Below, piece after piece: positions 1 to 7,341 of a DNA stretch of 64,000 nucleotides. The first letter of the stretch is position 1. Each line of letters starts with the position of its first letter. Location: positions 60,902 through 124,901 of the forward strand of contig NZ_NSEA01000008.1 of NCBI RefSeq assembly GCF_002734285.1, read 5' to 3'. The stretch comes from Fredinandcohnia onubensis. GTDB lineage: Bacteria > Bacillota > Bacilli > Bacillales > Bacillaceae_L. The position numbers and the translations under genes are program-made. The notes below the pieces were generated by a model. The model ran no database searches and was not told where the DNA came from. It saw only the letters and a list, made by a program, of their open reading frames with translations.

Positions 1-92
1 TTTATCGTTTTACGTCCTGCTGCTATACCGATTAGTACGTATGCTGTATAGCATTTATCGTTTTACAGCACAATGCTATACCGCATAAAAAT
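1..92. repeat. two imperfect copies of a 53-bp direct repeat
   Basis: TTTATCGTTTTAC occurs at 1-13 and 54-66, and TGCTATACCG at 21-30 and 74-83, so two units lie 53 bp apart. GTATAGCA at 46-53 is the inverse of TGCTATAC, so each unit can also fold. The array may continue left of the window. No gene is seen here. Confidence 0.6.
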
Positions 93-102
93 TCAAATTC
101 TC

Positions 103-135
103 TAAAAACAAAAAAAGAGAGGTGCACCCCTCTCT
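103..135 (-). terminator. terminator of tatA
   Basis: On the minus strand GAGAGG and CCTCTC arms flank a short loop and are followed by a T run (the A tract at 105-116). The stem overlaps the tatA stop codon. Confidence 0.75.
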
Positions 136-320
136 CATTCGTTACTTATTTTTGATTTTGTTTCAACATCGTCATCATCAAGGATTCCCTTTGTTGCTTT
201 TTTAAACTCGCGAAGTGTTGTTCCTGCCGCTTTTCCTAGCTCAGGAAGCTTTTTAGGTCCGAATACAAGTAAAGCAAAAAAGATAATTAATATTAATTCT
301 CCGAAACCGAGGTTTCCCAT
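135..320 (-). CDS. tatA: Sec-independent translocase TatA
   Basis: Pore-forming subunit of the twin-arginine system, which exports folded proteins. The 61-residue protein has one N-terminal membrane helix (about residues 5-20), then the family signature [11 protein letters not shown], an amphipathic helix and an acidic tail. An in-frame ATG at 326 exists, but the AGGGTGG ribosome site at 328-334 is correctly spaced only for the ATG at 320. Size and motif resemble B. subtilis TatAc/TatAy. No tatC lies next to it, so it is either an orphan TatA or works with a TatC encoded elsewhere. It has its own terminator and appears to be a single-gene unit. Confidence 0.93.
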   Translation of the reverse strand: MGNLGFGELILIIFFALLVFGPKKLPELGKAAGTTLREFKKATKGILDDDDVETKSKISNE

Positions 321-414
321 ATTCATTCCACCCTAAAACGAAATGTATTGCATCCTTATTTTAGTCCTACTCCACACATTTTTCAATTAGAGTTTTTCAA
401 GAGACATTTTAATT

Positions 415-1014
415 TTATTTAAACCAACCTTTTTCTTTCGATTGGGTGATGGCTTCAATGCGATTTTTGACTTCGAGTTTATCCAAGATAGTAGAAATAT
501 AATTTCGGACAGTACCTGTTTTAATTCTAAGTTCATCCGCAATCTCTTTTGTGTTTTTACCGTCCGCCACAAGCTCAAGTACTTCTCGTTCACGCTCTGT
601 TAATGGATTTTCGTCTGCATATAAATCATCCATTAATTCAGGAGCATACACACGTTTTCCGCTCATCACACTACGAATCGAATCTGCCAATTCATCACTA
701 GGACTATCTTTAAGGAGGTATCCTTTCACACCAGCCCTTAAAGCACGTTGAAAATACCCTGTACGAGCAAAGGTTGTTAAAATAATTACCTTACAGTCTG
801 TTTCTTTTAATTCTTCTGCAGCTTCAAGACCAGTTTTTAGTGGCATTTCAATATCCATCATGCATATATCCGGCTTGAGTTCCTTCACAAGTGTAATCGC
901 TTCTTGTCCATTACTGGCCATTCCAACAACTTCCATATCGTCCTCTAAGTTTAAAAGTGAACCAAGCGCCCCAAGGACCATTCGTTGATCTTCAGCAATT
1001 ATGATTCGTATCAT
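415..1014 (-). CDS. desR: DesR-like NarL-family response regulator
   Basis: Cytoplasmic DNA-binding response regulator, 199 residues. The receiver domain (1-120) has the acidic pair E8/D9, phosphoacceptor D54 in CMMDIEMP, the TT pair and the K of LLKD. The LuxR-type helix-turn-helix follows at about 137-195 (LTEREREVLELVADG). Its start overlaps the end of the kinase gene by 4 bp (ATGA), implying translational coupling. The order des-desK-desR is that of B. subtilis, where DesR-P activates the desaturase gene after a temperature drop. D54 is also the known DesR phosphorylation position. Regulation of des here is inferred from synteny and from the palindromes upstream of des. Confidence 0.92.
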   Translation of the reverse strand: MIRIIIAEDQRMVLGALGSLLNLEDDMEVVGMASNGQEAITLVKELKPDICMMDIEMPLKTGLEAAEELKETDCKVIILTTFARTGYFQRALRAGVKGYLLKDSPSDELADSIRSVMSGKRVYAPELMDDLYADENPLTEREREVLELVADGKNTKEIADELRIKTGTVRNYISTILDKLEVKNRIEAITQSKEKGWFK

Positions 1015-2144
1015 AAAAGTCCCTCCACTTCGACCTGTTTTCGTACATTTGGAATTTTAATAATTAATCTTGTGCCATCATTTGACTGTATTTCTAGGCT
1101 GCCATTTACAAACTCTAAACGTTCTCTCATCCCTTGAAGTCCATGACCACCAACTATATCTTTAGTAGGATTCGTACCAATCCCATTGTCTTCGATCATG
1201 ACAGTGATTTCATCTTCAATCTGGATTATTTCAATTTTACAGTGGCTTGCTTTGCTATGTTTCACAATATTGTTGATGCCCTCTTTGATTAACATGCTGA
1301 TGATATTCTCGTAAAATAGTGAAACATCTTTAAGAGAGTTGTCCTGGATATATTCAAATTCTATTCCCGCGACCCCTAATATTTGCTGAACTCGGACAAT
1401 TTCTTCCTTAATTCGGATACCACGCATTTGCGAGACCATTTTTCGAACTTCATTCAAAGCTGTTCGTGCTGTTTGTTGCACATCTTTTAATTCGTGACGT
1501 GCTTTTTCTGGGTCTTTATGTATAAGCTTCCTAGCTAAATCACTTTTTAAGCCAATCATCGAAAGTTTCTGACCTAATGTATCATGAAGGTCCCTTGCGA
1601 TACGTTGACGTTCTTCTTGTTTTACTAGTTCCGCAATTCGTTTATTCGCATCCTCAAGCTGTTCCTCGAGCTTCTCTTGTTTCTTTTTGTTAAAGATATT
1701 AAATGGTAATAGAATTACGCTTATCCAAATGATGATGACGAATGGGATTTGGGTTAGAAATACTTCTTCTTGTAATACGAGATTGTAGTTTATTGAAAAT
1801 GTCGTAGCCACAAGATGTATGATGTACAACGTTAAAAAGGCGACGCGGTTCTTGATGTGTCCATTATAATATGCAATATAAAAAGCAAAATAAATAAATG
1901 CAAAGAGAATAGACATGGTTAATGAAATACCGATTAGGATTGACGTCCATAGATAAACAGGCCATTTTCTCGAAATAAAGGCAAATCTTAGTGAAATGAA
2001 AAAGATGACCGTTAGAATGATGCCAGTGATTATTTCCGGTGTCGATGACGATTGAAAGATAAAATAAAACGGCAGGATACTTATTACTGCCCAAATATAT
2101 GGTGAGACTCCTGACCATTTTTGAAAAAGTGAGTATTTCTTCAT
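1011..2144 (-). CDS. desK: DesK-like membrane thermosensor histidine kinase
   Basis: Sensor kinase of 377 residues. Four to five membrane helices occupy about residues 10-155. A charged coiled-coil linker (EKLEEQLEDANKRIAEL) leads into a HisKA_3 domain with the phosphorylated His in ARDLHDTLGQ (residue 187 in this numbering, 188 in B. subtilis DesK). A HATPase domain follows (N box INNIVKHS, G box GGHGLQGM). In the known system DesK senses membrane thickness and switches from phosphatase to kinase in the cold. An upstream ATG at 2159 overlaps the GAGGGTAGG ribosome site, so the ATG at 2144 is preferred. Confidence 0.92.
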   Translation of the reverse strand: MKKYSLFQKWSGVSPYIWAVISILPFYFIFQSSSTPEIITGIILTVIFFISLRFAFISRKWPVYLWTSILIGISLTMSILFAFIYFAFYIAYYNGHIKNRVAFLTLYIIHLVATTFSINYNLVLQEEVFLTQIPFVIIIWISVILLPFNIFNKKKQEKLEEQLEDANKRIAELVKQEERQRIARDLHDTLGQKLSMIGLKSDLARKLIHKDPEKARHELKDVQQTARTALNEVRKMVSQMRGIRIKEEIVRVQQILGVAGIEFEYIQDNSLKDVSLFYENIISMLIKEGINNIVKHSKASHCKIEIIQIEDEITVMIEDNGIGTNPTKDIVGGHGLQGMRERLEFVNGSLEIQSNDGTRLIIKIPNVRKQVEVEGLL

Positions 2145-2205
2145 AGAACCTACCCTCATTTAGTTCAAGATTATTTTGTATCTTATCATATCATACATAA
2201 GGAAA

Positions 2206-2229
2206 CCCAGCTTATTTTTCTAAGCTGGG
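2206..2229 (-). terminator. hairpin between des and desKR
   Basis: CCCAGCTTA (2206-2214) and TAAGCTGGG (2221-2229) form a perfect 9-bp stem that includes the des stop codon. The T tract after it on the minus strand is weak (TTTCCTTAT), so it may be a partial terminator or mRNA-stabilising hairpin that lowers desKR relative to des. Confidence 0.6.
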
Positions 2230-3249
2230 GATTTTTTTAAGCTCTTTTTGTTCGGCAACCATTTCTTTAATTTTTCCATAGCCAACAAACACTTTTTCTT
2301 CTTCATCCCACAAACGGAATTTAAGTGATTTTAGACTAGTTTTTAATGTGATGGTTGGGACCTTTTGAAGTGGTTCAGTTTGATTGTGAACCTCTTCTAG
2401 TTTGTAATTCGGTACTCGTGGGCTTAAATGATGCACATGGTGATACCCGATATTTCCTGTTATCCACTGTAATGGCTTTGGTAGCTTATAAAATGAGCTT
2501 CCTTCAACCGCAGCTTTTACATATTCCCAATTCTCATCTTCTTCAAAATAGGAATCCTCAAATGTATGCTGTACATAAAACAACCAAACACCAGCAATCC
2601 CTGAAACCATAAAAATGGTTCCCTGAACGATTAAAAATGCCTGCCAACCAATAGTCAGACTTAATATTACGGCGAGTGTGACGATTCCTAAATTTGTAAT
2701 ATACGTGTTCCAACGTTCCTTCTTTTTCGCTTTTCTTCTGTTAAAACGATTTTGAATTAGGAATACAAAGATAGGTCCTAAAATAAACATTACAAATGGA
2801 TTTCGGTAAACTCTGTAGCACAGACGCATCCAAGCAGATGCTTCCAAATACTCTTCAACCGTCATAACCCAAATGTCTCCGGTTCCACGCTTATCAAGAT
2901 TTGAGCTTGTTGCATGGTGGACAGAATGATCATGGCCCCATTTGCTGTAAGGAAATAATGTTAATATCCCAGTAATGGTACCAACGATTTTATTTGCCGT
3001 TCGATTTTTAAAGAAGGAGTGATGACAACAGTCATGGAAAATGATAAATAATCGGACAAGAAACCCCGCTGCCACTACACCAATCACAAGTGTCAATAGA
3101 TAAGAAATGTTTAATGAATAATAGGCAAGTACCCATAACCCAAGATAAGGGATTAAGGTATTGCAAAGCTGTAATACACTTGCCTTAAGGTTTGATTTTT
3201 CAAAAGGTGCCACTTGTTTACGTAAGCTTCTTTGATCTAATTTGTTCAT
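2212..3249 (-). CDS. des: membrane fatty acid desaturase
   Basis: Acyl-lipid desaturase of 345 residues that introduces a cis double bond into membrane phospholipid acyl chains (delta-5 in B. subtilis). It carries the three diiron histidine boxes: HDCCHHS at 72-78, HDHSVHH at 106-112 and HHVHH at 270-274. Hydrophobic segments lie at about 35-70, 85-100, 152-165 and 185-225. It is the first gene of the des-desK-desR unit. The leader contains two DesR-operator-like palindromes 140-180 bp upstream of the start. Length and motif spacing match the family, with nothing broken. Confidence 0.95.
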   Translation of the reverse strand: MNKLDQRSLRKQVAPFEKSNLKASVLQLCNTLIPYLGLWVLAYYSLNISYLLTLVIGVVAAGFLVRLFIIFHDCCHHSFFKNRTANKIVGTITGILTLFPYSKWGHDHSVHHATSSNLDKRGTGDIWVMTVEEYLEASAWMRLCYRVYRNPFVMFILGPIFVFLIQNRFNRRKAKKKERWNTYITNLGIVTLAVILSLTIGWQAFLIVQGTIFMVSGIAGVWLFYVQHTFEDSYFEEDENWEYVKAAVEGSSFYKLPKPLQWITGNIGYHHVHHLSPRVPNYKLEEVHNQTEPLQKVPTITLKTSLKSLKFRLWDEEEKVFVGYGKIKEMVAEQKELKKIPSLEK

Positions 3250-3544
3250 TTAATCCTTTCCTTTCTAAATTCTCATTTCATATTTTAATCAGATTTTTAA
3301 ATTTAATGAGGAAATTGCTGACAAATCGCCAACAGTTTTCTACATTTCCAATGTTACAAAAGAAAAAAGGTTTGCACTAGACATAGGTGTCATGTGAAAT
3401 ACATGATAAATGTCATATACCATGTACAAAAATTTAAAATACACAAAAAATTAACATTTAATTACGGGCTAAAATACATTTTTTATGCTATACTTAAAAA
3501 ACAGAATATTTAAACTAATATTTTTTCTTAAAAGGAGGAAACCT
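3250..3544. other. divergent des / guanylate-kinase-like intergenic region
   Basis: About 295 bp with no gene. It holds the putative DesR operator (3390-3427) and the leaders of des (minus) and the kinase-like gene (plus). The ribosome site AAAGGAGG at 3531-3538 belongs to the plus-strand gene. Confidence 0.6.
3390..3427. promoter_or_regulatory. putative DesR operator, two palindromic sites
   Basis: TCATGT-N5-ACATGA (3390-3406) is a perfect palindrome. A second, imperfect one (TGTCATATACCATGTACA, 3411-3428) is centred about 21 bp away, roughly two helical turns. It lies upstream of des. DesR is known to bind two adjacent sites cooperatively. That this is the DesR site is inference. Confidence 0.6.
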
Positions 3545-4135
3545 ATGTACAGATTAAAAGACAAAGAGAGGATATTCATTTATACTGGCCCAGATGGTTC
3601 TGGTAGAAAGACATTAGGAAAAATGGTTGCAACAGCATTTGATATGCAGACCGTTCCCTCATTCACAACTCGAAGCCCCCGCCCTTTTGAAAACAACGGA
3701 GAAGATTACCACTTTGTAAGTAAAGAAACCTTTCGACAAATGATGCAGCAAAAAGAATTTCTTGAGAGTGTCGAAATTGATGGACACTTTTATGGAATAC
3801 GTGAAATTGATATTGTAAATATTTTTAAGAAGCATAAGGTAGTTTATTTAACGTTAAACCCTGAAGGTGCAGATCTTCTGAAGCAAATGTATGGAGATAA
3901 AGCAGTTCGAATCTTTGTGTATGCTGATCGAGATACTGTACTAGAACGCCAGATAAAACGTGGGGATAGTCCTGAGGACATTGAGCGCCACATGAAACAT
4001 TACAATGAAACAATGGACTATAAGTCTGCTTGCGAGCATGTGTATGAAAACTATGATCTACCTCAGGTCTCATATCAGATAAGTGAAATGATTGAAACAT
4101 ATTTAGATAGACAATTAATTGCGGATGATTATTAA
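3545..4135 (+). CDS. guanylate-kinase-like protein with altered P-loop
   Basis: A 196-residue protein of the guanylate kinase fold. After residue 10 comes IYTGPDGSGRKT, where guanylate kinase has GPSGVGKGT, so the invariant P-loop lysine is an arginine (R21) followed by K22. The GMP-binding segment is well kept: TTRSPRP, a NGEDYHF turn, FLESVEIDGHFYG. The lid has RDTVLERQIKRG. Start choice rests on the AAAGGAGG site; a longer reading would add 20 unlikely residues. It is a single-gene unit divergent from des. It is probably a paralog of the housekeeping gmk rather than gmk itself. Whether it phosphorylates GMP is uncertain. Confidence 0.75.
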   Translation: MYRLKDKERIFIYTGPDGSGRKTLGKMVATAFDMQTVPSFTTRSPRPFENNGEDYHFVSKETFRQMMQQKEFLESVEIDGHFYGIREIDIVNIFKKHKVVYLTLNPEGADLLKQMYGDKAVRIFVYADRDTVLERQIKRGDSPEDIERHMKHYNETMDYKSACEHVYENYDLPQVSYQISEMIETYLDRQLIADDY

Positions 4136-4140
4136 AAAAT

Positions 4141-4177
4141 AAAGCCCTAAAGAGGCACTAACCTCTATAGGGCTTTT
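4141..4177. terminator. bidirectional terminator
   Basis: AAAGCCCT..AGAGG and CCTCT..AGGGCTTTT arms separate the convergent kinase-like gene (plus) and ppaC (minus). Confidence 0.85.
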
Positions 4178-4182
4178 AGATT

Positions 4183-5115
4183 TTATAGGCTATTGAAGCT
4201 CTCTGTAAGAACTGGAACAACTTGTTTCTTACGAGATACAACACCTTTTAATTCTGCTGTTTTGTTATCAAGTGTAACATTAAATGCTTTTTCAACTGCT
4301 GCTGTTTTTGCACCTACTGCAAGCCCTACAGAATCATTGTTAAGAATGTCTGTAATCACGAGTAAGAATAAATCAAGTCCGTTATCACTAATTTGTTGAT
4401 TCATAACTTCTTCCAGCTCACTCTGTCTTGAAAGAACGTCTTGAGGATCCACAACATTTACTTGTGCAATCTGTACTTTGTTACCATTCATTGAGAACTC
4501 TTTAGAATCTAGAGAAACTAATTGCTCGGCTGTTTTGTCACTCACATTAGCACCAGCCTTTAACATTTCAAGACCGTAGCTATCAGCATCAACACCTGCA
4601 ATCTCAACTAATTCACGAGCAGCTTTTACATCCTCGTCAGTACAAGTTGGTGATTTAAATAGGAGTGAATCCGAGATGATTGCAGAGAGCATTAAACCAG
4701 CAACTTCTTTTGTAATCTCAACATTATTTTCCTTGTATAGCTTATTAAGGATTGTAGCTGTACAACCAACAGGCTCAACGCGGAAATATAATGGATCACT
4801 TGTTTCAAAATTTGCAACACGGTGATGGTCGATTACTTCTTTTATTTTTACATTTTCAAGTCCGTCGGCACTTTGTTGACGTTCATTGTGGTCTACTAAA
4901 ATAACGGATTGAACTTCATTTGCTACATTTTCGACTAAACGTGGTGCTTCTGCTTTAAAATAATCCAATGCGTATTGAGTCTCACTGTTTATTTCTCCTA
5001 AGCGAACTGGCTCAGCATCTAAACCAAGTTTCTTTTTTAATTCTGCATATGCGATCGCTGAACAAATTGTATCAGTGTCTGGGTTCTTATGACCAAATAC
5101 AAGTACTTTTTCCAT
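4183..5115 (-). CDS. ppaC: manganese-dependent inorganic pyrophosphatase
   Basis: Family II pyrophosphatase, 310 residues, hydrolysing PPi to two phosphates in the cytosol and so pulling biosynthetic reactions forward. DHH-type metal ligands are visible: H9, D13 and D15 in GHKNPDTD, the DHN motif (LVDHNE), and the IDHHR signature near residue 98. The C-terminal DHHA2 domain ends with the substrate-binding SRKKQ. Full length for the family. Monocistronic, with the terminator shared with the gene opposite. Confidence 0.96.
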   Translation of the reverse strand: MEKVLVFGHKNPDTDTICSAIAYAELKKKLGLDAEPVRLGEINSETQYALDYFKAEAPRLVENVANEVQSVILVDHNERQQSADGLENVKIKEVIDHHRVANFETSDPLYFRVEPVGCTATILNKLYKENNVEITKEVAGLMLSAIISDSLLFKSPTCTDEDVKAARELVEIAGVDADSYGLEMLKAGANVSDKTAEQLVSLDSKEFSMNGNKVQIAQVNVVDPQDVLSRQSELEEVMNQQISDNGLDLFLLVITDILNNDSVGLAVGAKTAAVEKAFNVTLDNKTAELKGVVSRKKQVVPVLTESFNSL

Positions 5116-5204
5116 TTATACATTACTCCTTAATGCTTAATATGTATGATGTACTCTCTCATTTTACACAAAGATTCGTTGAGATTAAACAATTTTGGAC
5201 ATTT

Positions 5205-5498
5205 TTATTCATTTTCTTCCTCTAAATGTGTTTTACAAAATTCTTTTACAATTGTTTCTTCCTCTTCTTCAAGTTCAAAATCAAGAACTTTTTGAGTGCT
5301 TTTTTCATAAAAATAATATTGGGCAATTCGCTCACTATTTGTATCAACCGCATAAATCACTTTTAATTCAATTCCATTTTCAGAATATAAATCGTCATCC
5401 TCTGGTACTTCAATGTCCAAAAAGAACTCGTAACGATCGCCCTCTAGTATCCCAGTAGGATCCTTTAATTTTTCAACTGTATATCCAGTAATATTCAT
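5205..5498 (-). CDS. DUF6509-like small acidic protein
   Basis: A 97-residue acidic protein starting MNITGYTVEKLKDPTG, with alternating predicted beta strands and a C-terminal run of glutamates. I recall this as a conserved Bacillaceae protein of unknown role (DUF6509); the name is from memory. An ATG at 5549 is in frame, but GGGTGG precedes the ATG at 5498 at good spacing. It follows ppaC on the same strand but is transcribed ahead of it, so the two could be cotranscribed. No catalytic motif is visible. Confidence 0.75.
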   Translation of the reverse strand: MNITGYTVEKLKDPTGILEGDRYEFFLDIEVPEDDDLYSENGIELKVIYAVDTNSERIAQYYFYEKSTQKVLDFELEEEEETIVKEFCKTHLEEENE

Positions 5499-5800
5499 AT
5501 AAATTTGCCACCCTTCAAAATGAATTAAGTCCGTACCTATTATACACATTCTTTCCTTAATGGTGAAAAATTTGCCAACTATTCATTGTATTTTTACGAA
5601 CCGTACACATTTTGACACATAGGACTTCCTGTAAACAAATAGAATAATAATACATCCCAAAAAGCGCAAGGTGACCGTCTATCGGCGACAAGCACAAGAA
5701 AAGCGCTTCTGAAGGCTTCTTTTGCCTTCAGAAGCGAATGGCTTGTGACCTCGAGCCGATGGCACCTGGAGCTAGACATTGGAAAAGGAGTTGTTGTTGA
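5499..5800. other. gene-free stretch carrying a structured repeat
   Basis: Apart from the DUF6509 leader it consists mainly of the repeat element at 5655-5780. The reading frames across it (for example 5594-5779 minus) are products of the hairpin sequence. Confidence 0.6.
5655..5780 (+). repeat. Bacillaceae-type intergenic hairpin repeat element
   Basis: The core is a perfect 13-bp stem, CGCTTCTGAAGGC (5704-5716) with GCCTTCAGAAGCG (5724-5736) and a 7-nt loop. Outer arms ATCGGC..CACAAG and CTTGTG..GCCGAT extend it. The right end reads GGCACCTGGAGCTAGACA. I recall elements ending in CTGGAGCTAGACA in many Bacillus and Geobacillus genomes. It lies directly upstream of a small membrane protein gene. 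A solo end fragment is at 18462-18503. Confidence 0.7.
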
Positions 5801-6001
5801 ATGACACTACTAAATAAAATCGCATTATTCTTTGTCATATTATACTCCGGTATTATCTTGATGAATACGTATTTAGGGGAAACAGAACGAGTACAATCGA
5901 ATGTTGTCATCTTTATGTTAAATGGTTTTGCTTATATCGTGTCTGCAATGGAATTGGAAAAAGAGAAAAATCAACTTCGTGGAAGTCAATCTACAGCATA
6001 A
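5801..6001 (+). CDS. small two-helix membrane protein
   Basis: A 66-residue protein with two predicted membrane helices (about 4-24 and 34-50) and a short charged C-terminus. It has a good ribosome site, GGAAAAGGAG, 10 nt before ATG, and its own terminator, so it looks like a real gene despite its size. No known domain recognised. Its transcript would begin in or after the hairpin repeat element, which may serve as its 5' leader. Confidence 0.65.
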   Translation: MTLLNKIALFFVILYSGIILMNTYLGETERVQSNVVIFMLNGFAYIVSAMELEKEKNQLRGSQSTA

Positions 6002-6002
6002 A

Positions 6003-6040
6003 AAACGACCGCTTCGTTATCTAAGCGGCCGTTTTTTTTT
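6003..6040. terminator. bidirectional terminator
   Basis: AACGACCGCTT and AAGCGGCCGTT arms with a following T8 run. It separates the convergent small membrane protein gene and arsA-like gene. Confidence 0.85.
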
Positions 6041-6048
6041 ATTCATAA

Positions 6049-6993
6049 CTAGATTTTTTCCACGATTTTTGTTTTGATATGTTCTGCAAAATCCTCTAAC
6101 AACTTAACTGAGTTTATATCTGTTTCAAATAACGGGATATAAACTTTTTGTTGAGTTGGAAATTCTTTTTCAATCTTTGATATATATTCTTGTTCATTAC
6201 TTTTGCGCTTTTTCAGAAACTCTCCATCAATATTTTCTGCTAAGAATTTATTAATAAACAGCGTATCGACTCCGATATCATGCCTATCAAGTAATCTTAA
6301 AGCATTTGCTGTTTCAATGATTGGCAGTCTTTCTGGGTTAAGGACGAAAATAAAACTTGTCATGTCTTTATTTAAAATGATTTTCCTTACAGCACTGAAG
6401 CGTTCTTTCCTTCTATGCAATACTTTATAAATAGGATCATCTATTGGTTCCCCGTCATTTAACAACTGTGTATAGGTATCATTTCTCTTCTTTCTTCTTT
6501 CAAGCATTCCATCAATCCAAACACTCATTAATTCAGGAAGTGTAAGTAATCGAATTGTGTGTCCGGTAGGCGCCGTATCAAAAATTATAGTATCATAGTG
6601 TCTTCCTTCATCGAGAATGATAGAAACGATACGATCAAATAGAGCCGCCTCTTCTGCACCTGGAGAGGAACTAGCAGCATCAATTTGCCGATTAACCTCA
6701 TCCTGCATATGTGAACTAACGACACCTTGGATGTTTTCTTTTACAGTTTGAATATACTTTCTTGATTCAATTTCTGGATCAATTTCAATAGCCTCCATGC
6801 CTGGGTATACCTCAATTGCTTGGTTTTTCAATGGTTTATGAAAAATATCTCCTACATTATGTGCAGGATCGGTTGATACAAGTAACGTTTTAAGGCCCTG
6901 TTGGGCATGTAAAATCGCTAATGCTGCAGCACTCGTCGACTTTCCTACCCCTCCTTTTCCGCCAACAAATACAATCTTTCTATCCCCAATCAT
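6049..6993 (-). CDS. ArsA/Get3-family ATPase
   Basis: A 314-residue member of the ArsA/Get3 branch of the SIMIBI NTPases. Visible motifs are the deviant Walker A GGKGGVGKST (about residues 8-17), switch I STDPAHNVGD, switch II DTAPTGHTIRLL, and a helical subdomain between. Single ATPase half; classical ArsA is a tandem duplicate. No arsR, arsB or arsC is nearby, so arsenite export is unlikely. It starts about 15 bp after the stop of the small Cys-Cys-ended gene, so the two are almost certainly one operon. GGAGGGAACAAA sets the start at 6993. Role unknown; the pair suggests the ATPase handles the small protein. Confidence 0.85.
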   Translation of the reverse strand: MIGDRKIVFVGGKGGVGKSTSAAALAILHAQQGLKTLLVSTDPAHNVGDIFHKPLKNQAIEVYPGMEAIEIDPEIESRKYIQTVKENIQGVVSSHMQDEVNRQIDAASSSPGAEEAALFDRIVSIILDEGRHYDTIIFDTAPTGHTIRLLTLPELMSVWIDGMLERRKKRNDTYTQLLNDGEPIDDPIYKVLHRRKERFSAVRKIILNKDMTSFIFVLNPERLPIIETANALRLLDRHDIGVDTLFINKFLAENIDGEFLKKRKSNEQEYISKIEKEFPTQQKVYIPLFETDINSVKLLEDFAEHIKTKIVEKI

Positions 6994-7007
6994 TTTGTTC
7001 CCTCCAA

Positions 7008-7271
7008 TTAACAACAGCGAATTCCTGTAAGTGGAGATTTTTCCATCCCCATTCGCAAGTGCCAGTCATGAAATTTTTCGAGCATATAAGGATACAGCTC
7101 TAAAGTATAGTAAAAAGCAGGGTTTGGGAGTCCAAGAGTTTCAGATAAACATAGAAGTAAGAAAAGGTCATCTTCATCTCTTAGCTCCCTTGCAATTTCT
7201 GTCCGATGGTTTACAGAGAGTATCTCATCATATAATTGGAGCATCCTCTTTAATGCTTCTATTCCTTTCAT
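7008..7271 (-). CDS. small helical protein ending in Cys-Cys, ArsA partner
   Basis: An 87-residue helical protein ending HLRMGMEKSPLTGIRCC, with the two cysteines as the last residues before the stop. I recall a Bacillaceae family named cory-CC-star protein with this ending next to ArsA-type ATPases; the match is from memory. No membrane helix or known catalytic motif is seen. A terminal CC could be a metal or arsenical ligand or a lipidation/thiol target. It is translated immediately upstream of the ATPase gene. Confidence 0.7.
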   Translation of the reverse strand: MKGIEALKRMLQLYDEILSVNHRTEIARELRDEDDLFLLLCLSETLGLPNPAFYYTLELYPYMLEKFHDWHLRMGMEKSPLTGIRCC

Positions 7272-7296
7272 TCTTTCACCTTCTTTACATAAAGTG

Positions 7297-7332
7297 AAAA
7301 AGGAAGCCCTCTACATGAAGGGTTCCTTTTCC
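7297..7332 (-). terminator. terminator of cstA
   Basis: AAGGAAGCCCT and AGGGTTCCTT arms, with T-rich sequence on the minus strand just after the cstA stop. Confidence 0.75.
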
Positions 7333-7341
7333 AAAGGGTAT

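Noticed and set aside
5594-5910. Minus-strand frames across the hairpin repeat
   Set aside because: They read through inverted-repeat sequence, have no ribosome site and overlap the supported small membrane protein gene.
6049-7271. Arsenical resistance operon
   Set aside because: ArsA-like ATPase is present, but arsB, arsC, arsR and arsD are all missing.
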